From: Rhodocytophaga rosea
Lineage (GTDB): Bacteria; Bacteroidota; Bacteroidia; Cytophagales; 172606-1
Reading direction: 5' to 3'
Assembly: GCF_010119975.1 (NCBI RefSeq)
Contig: NZ_CP048222.1
Coordinates: 5,164,501 to 5,228,500 of the forward strand
Length of the DNA: 64,000 nucleotides
A program made the translations under genes and the position numbers. The notes beneath the pieces were generated by a model. It did not search any database. It was given only the letters and a program-made list of their open reading frames with translations, and was not told the DNA's origin. Below are positions 60,672 to 64,000 of the stretch, piece by piece (position 1 is the stretch's first letter; the number at the start of each line of letters is the position of its first letter).

Positions 60672-62894
60672 ATGAAGAAAATTTACTTTTTACTCCTTTT
60701 TATTTGCTTTTCCCTTTCCACTGCTTTTGCTACACATATAGTGGGAGGAGAATTTGCGCTCGTTTCTAAAGGCCGTACTAATGTGTACGAACTGAGTTTA
60801 AATCTCTATTTTGATGATATTAACGGCAACCGTGGCGCAGAGGATGCAAGGGTTTTGGTGGCTATTTACAGCAAACGGGGCAATGCATTTATAACATCTT
60901 ATACGCTTAATAAAGTATCTACCCAGTTAGTAGATTACTCTGATCCATTATGTACAAGTGCAAATTTGAAAACCCGTCAAATCCGTTATGCTGCGGAAAT
61001 TACGCTTACCTCTGATAAATATACAGATGAAGCCGGGTATTATGTAGTATGGGAAAGATGCTGCCGCAATAATTATATTTCTAATATCAGAAATCCACAG
61101 TCAGCAGGAATGGCGTTTTACATGGAATTTCCGGCAGTAGTACAGGATGGAAACCGTTTTGTAAATAATTCTCCTGTGTTTAGTATTCCTAAAGGTGACT
61201 ATGCCTGTGTGAATGAGCCCTTCGTCTTTGACTTCAGTGCAACCGATAGCGATGGGGATCAGCTGGTATACAAACTGGTAACTCCTTTTAAAGGCCACAG
61301 TTCAGAAGCTTTTCCCAATCCGGCCATTTCTCCAGGCCAGTTTTATTCTGCCCCTTATTCTACTGTTACCTGGGCTTCCGGTATTTCTATAAATAATGTA
61401 ATTCCAGGCAGAAATCCACTTTGGGTGAATGCAAATTCAGGGCAGATCATGTTTACAGCTAGCAGCCAGGGATTGTATGTATTTTCTGTGGCTTGTGAAG
61501 AGTTCCGTGATGGACGCAAGATAGGAGAAGTCCGGCGTGATTTTCAATTACTGGTAATCGATTGTCCGAAAAATACAATCCCCAATGTAAAAATGAAAGA
61601 GCCTGATAAACCGGGCTATTATAGAGAAGGTCAGGTGATGAAAATTCCTTATTCTGATTCCCGTTGCTTTAATTTTGCCATAGTAGATTCAAATTTCCGT
61701 CAGCAGATCAACCTGATGCTCCGGCCGCTTAATTTTGATGCAAGCCTGGCTACACTTACACCTACAAAAGGTTCTTTGAATGGACCTACCGATACACTCC
61801 GGGCACAGCTTTGCTGGGATAAATGCGCACAAAGCAAACCCGGAGAGCCGTTTATGTTTGAAATCATTGCTTCTGACAATGGCTGTCCACTACCTAAACG
61901 GGATACCTTGCTGGTGATGATGGATCTGGAACCCAGCCCGAATGAACCGCCAGCTATCACTACTTCCCTAAACAACAATGAAGCTACCTTAGTGGCTGGC
62001 AATGAAATCACTTTTACAGTCACCGGCGAAGATAGAATCGATAATGAAGAGATCACGGTGGAGGCATTCGGAAGAGGGTTTAATTTAGCTGACGCCGGCA
62101 TGCAATTTACCCCTGGTTCCGGGGTTGGCAAAGTCACTCTTCCGTTTACCTGGCAGCCGGATTGTAAACAGGTGATAGAAAATGCTACCTATACCGTAGA
62201 TTTTGTTGTTAAAGACAAACGATGCCCTTTACAGCAAAAATCAGATACGGTTACTGTGAATCTGACTTTTGAAGCCAGAACTACCCGGCAACCGGAGGTA
62301 GAAACAACATTGCCCGGGAATCATGCTAAACTGTTTACCCATCAGGAAATCCGTTTCGATGTGATGGCAACGGACCCTGATACCGATCCGATTGTTCTCA
62401 GAGCGGTAGGAAGAGGCTTCGATTTAGAACAAGTAGGCATGCAGTTTAAAAATCCCAGTACCGGAAATGGAAAGATTACTGAGCCTTTTTACTGGAAACC
62501 AACCTGCGAAAATACTCTTAGTGAGATAGGAACCTATATTATTGACTTTATTGTGGAAGACAACAGTTGTGCTGCCAATGGAGCTGATACGATTACTGTA
62601 ACCCTCGAGTTATCGGACTTTGAAGTGGTATTCGACGGATTTGAGCCGCCTAATGTGTTCACTCCTAATGGCGATGGCAAAAATGATTCATTCTATATTC
62701 CTAATTTACCGGCGGATAATTGTAAAGAATGGTTTGAACGGGTAGAAGTATATAACCGCTGGGGCAAATTAGTGTATGAGGGTGATAAGCGGGAGTTCAG
62801 CTGGTCAGGCGTAGGATTCCCTACAGGTGTATATTATTATCTGATCTTTTATCACAACAGCCGTTATAAAGGAACTGTTTCGTTGCTGAGATAA
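60672..62894 (+). CDS. Large secreted protein with T9SS gliding-type C-terminal sorting domain
   Basis: The start chosen begins MKKIYFLLLF, a clear signal peptide ending at AFATHIVGGEF. The long middle part has immunoglobulin-like beta domains; two tandem copies of about 115 residues are visible (EVTVEAFGRGFNLADAGMQF and LRAVGRGFDLEQVGMQF). The end FTPNGDGKNDSFYIPNL followed by VYNRWGKLVYEGD and GVYYYLIFYH is the gliding-motility-associated T9SS sorting domain. It should be exported across the outer membrane by the T9SS encoded elsewhere in the window. The 749-codon frame from 60645 only adds nine residues. Its terminator overlaps the stop. Confidence 0.9.
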   Translation: MKKIYFLLLFICFSLSTAFATHIVGGEFALVSKGRTNVYELSLNLYFDDINGNRGAEDARVLVAIYSKRGNAFITSYTLNKVSTQLVDYSDPLCTSANLKTRQIRYAAEITLTSDKYTDEAGYYVVWERCCRNNYISNIRNPQSAGMAFYMEFPAVVQDGNRFVNNSPVFSIPKGDYACVNEPFVFDFSATDSDGDQLVYKLVTPFKGHSSEAFPNPAISPGQFYSAPYSTVTWASGISINNVIPGRNPLWVNANSGQIMFTASSQGLYVFSVACEEFRDGRKIGEVRRDFQLLVIDCPKNTIPNVKMKEPDKPGYYREGQVMKIPYSDSRCFNFAIVDSNFRQQINLMLRPLNFDASLATLTPTKGSLNGPTDTLRAQLCWDKCAQSKPGEPFMFEIIASDNGCPLPKRDTLLVMMDLEPSPNEPPAITTSLNNNEATLVAGNEITFTVTGEDRIDNEEITVEAFGRGFNLADAGMQFTPGSGVGKVTLPFTWQPDCKQVIENATYTVDFVVKDKRCPLQQKSDTVTVNLTFEARTTRQPEVETTLPGNHAKLFTHQEIRFDVMATDPDTDPIVLRAVGRGFDLEQVGMQFKNPSTGNGKITEPFYWKPTCENTLSEIGTYIIDFIVEDNSCAANGADTITVTLELSDFEVVFDGFEPPNVFTPNGDGKNDSFYIPNLPADNCKEWFERVEVYNRWGKLVYEGDKREFSWSGVGFPTGVYYYLIFYHNSRYKGTVSLLR

Positions 62895-62934
62895 AGAATA
62901 AGCCCCAACTTATAGATTGGGGCTTATTCTTTAT
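62891..62934. terminator. Bidirectional terminator after the T9SS cargo gene
   Basis: ATAAAGAATAAGCCCCAA (62891-62908) and its complement at 62917-62934 pair perfectly over 18 bp around an 8-base loop. The left arm includes the stop codon (62892-62894). It lies between convergent genes. Confidence 0.88.
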
Positions 62935-62974
62935 AAACGCCTTAAAGTTTATTGTTATATCTAACCAATAATTC

Positions 62975-64000
62975 CTACTTCAACTCCGAAGCATTCACAC
63001 GGGTAGGAGTGTCTTTGCCACTGATGATACTTCTTGCACTTTGGGCAATGGCCTTAATGATCTGCGTCATATTGGCAATGTCGAGCGATTCATATTCATC
63101 ATCCACACTGTGATACAATTTATCAATGTCGATCTGGTCGGAAGAAATACTATGGGCTGGTACCCCTAACCTGGCAAGTGTTGCATTATCTGAACGGTAG
63201 AACAGATTTTGTTCCGGATAAGGGTCCGGGTGAAAGGTAAACTGGGTTCCCTGCAGGTTTTGCTGAAGTATTTTGCCAAAGTCGGTTTTTTCATAACCCG
63301 TAACCCAGGCTGTATTTGGCCCAAATTTAGAAGGTTTACCAATCATTTCCATATTAAACATAGCCACCACTTTATCTGGATTCAGTTGTTTGGAAAAATA
63401 CTGCGAACCATACCCTCCTACTTCTTCAGCAGTAAAAGCAACAAATATGAGCGTACGTCCTTTATTTTTTTGCTTTTTAAAGTAACTCGCCAGTGCTAGT
63501 ACAGCCGTTGTTCCGGAAGCATCATCGTCAGCCCCATTGGCAATGGAGTCTCCATTTACCGGTTTAAGAATCCCTATATGATCGTAATGGGCAGAAAAGA
63601 TCACCATTTCTTCTTTTTTGTCTTTGCCAGGAATCATGCCTACAACATTGCTTAATTTCAGTGTTTCTACCACATTACTGGCTTTTACCTGGAAAGAGGG
63701 ATTTTCTACCGGCGGAAACATGGCGAATACCAGCGAACCGTCACCTGCTTGTTCCAGGCTGATATTGCCTTTAGAGAAATAGTTTCTATACTGATTAAAT
63801 ATCTTTTGGTGGGTTTCGTCAATCAGAAGGAGTGTATTTTTCCTGGCTTTCATCAAATCGCTGGCTATCTGAGAAAAGCTATCTTCGGCCCGGACCAAAA
63901 TCACGTTTGCATCACTCGATTGCTGCCATTGTATCTGAGGTTGCCCGGTGATAACAAAAACTTTATCGGAGGTCACTGTTTGCCCGTTTACCTGTACAGT
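62975..64000 (-). CDS. M28 family metallopeptidase, partial (5' end outside the window)
   Basis: The frame reads from the right edge to its stop at 62975 (342 residues visible). The catalytic M28 domain shows VIFSAHYDHIG, NGADDDASGTTAVL, FTAEEVGGYGSQYF and the final YHSVDDEYESLD, which supply the dinuclear-zinc ligands His, Asp, Glu, Asp and His. Upstream residues resemble a PA-like domain. M28 enzymes are secreted or periplasmic aminopeptidases or carboxypeptidases. A GTG at 63976 in the same frame could be mistaken for the start; the sequence clearly continues upstream beyond the window. Confidence 0.88.
   Translation of the reverse strand, partial: TVQVNGQTVTSDKVFVITGQPQIQWQQSSDANVILVRAEDSFSQIASDLMKARKNTLLLIDETHQKIFNQYRNYFSKGNISLEQAGDGSLVFAMFPPVENPSFQVKASNVVETLKLSNVVGMIPGKDKKEEMVIFSAHYDHIGILKPVNGDSIANGADDDASGTTAVLALASYFKKQKNKGRTLIFVAFTAEEVGGYGSQYFSKQLNPDKVVAMFNMEMIGKPSKFGPNTAWVTGYEKTDFGKILQQNLQGTQFTFHPDPYPEQNLFYRSDNATLARLGVPAHSISSDQIDIDKLYHSVDDEYESLDIANMTQIIKAIAQSARSIISGKDTPTRVNASELK

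Overview
The window looks like a chromosomal segment of a Bacteroidota bacterium, most likely order Cytophagales. The evidence is a porP/sprF-gldK-gldL-gldM-gldN type IX secretion (T9SS) cluster, a SprE/PorW-like lipoprotein, a protein with a T9SS-type C-terminal sorting domain, several LytS/LytTR two-component genes, a TonB receptor with an N-terminal carboxypeptidase-like domain, an ATP synthase operon without atpD/atpC, and TAnnTTTG-type promoter boxes. Base composition is moderately AT-rich and even throughout. I saw no rRNA, tRNA, CRISPR array, insertion sequence or phage gene. Species-level identity is not claimed.

Layout. 1-2.1 kb: the end of a LytS-type kinase, a second kinase whose phospho-acceptor histidine is replaced, and a LytTR regulator. 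2.3-6.5 kb: a di-haem peroxidase lipoprotein, YraN, and a hemW-cyclase-small protein operon on the minus strand. 6.7-17.5 kb: an Omp85-like outer-membrane protein, a WecA/MraY-like transferase, a DUF4271-like membrane protein, hemD, then porP/sprF-gldKLMN. 17.5-24.1 kb (minus): uvrC, PBP1A and the SprE-like lipoprotein. 24.2-31.3 kb (plus): an M23 peptidase, a bactofilin, atpZ, an AtpI-like protein and atpB-E-F-H-A-G. 31.4-34.7 kb: an M1 aminopeptidase and a biotinyl-domain protein. 34.7-40.0 kb (minus): a secreted saccharide-degrading operon (GH5-like, two GH43, aldose epimerase). 40.5-44.5 kb: an ECF sigma factor with a membrane TPR partner, an aldo/keto reductase and a DUF6807/PmoA-like protein. 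44.6-47.2 kb: a LytTR/LytS pair plus a kinase-less duplicate of the LytS sensor domain. 47.6-52.9 kb: an ArsC-fold protein with no cysteine and three genes each broken by one base in a G/C homopolymer (histidine phosphatase, GMC oxidoreductase, PepSY-TM protein). 53.2-57.2 kb (minus): a chromate-type operon (ChrB-AraC fusion, ChrB, DUF2490, DoxX, ChrA). 57.3-64 kb: a TonB receptor, a large T9SS cargo protein and a partial M28 peptidase.

The most unusual items are these. A ChrB sensor-like domain is fused to an AraC DNA-binding domain and sits next to a free ChrB paralogue and a ChrA transporter, which suggests a one-component chromate-responsive regulator. A 16-1-16 perfect palindrome of Fur-box type lies upstream of the PepSY-TM gene. 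Three homopolymer frameshifts fall within about 4.2 kb; they are either assembly errors or local gene decay. Stem-loops sit in each of the three long spacers of the ATP synthase operon. Two LytS relatives have lost catalytic parts (a changed phospho-acceptor site, and a deleted kinase domain).
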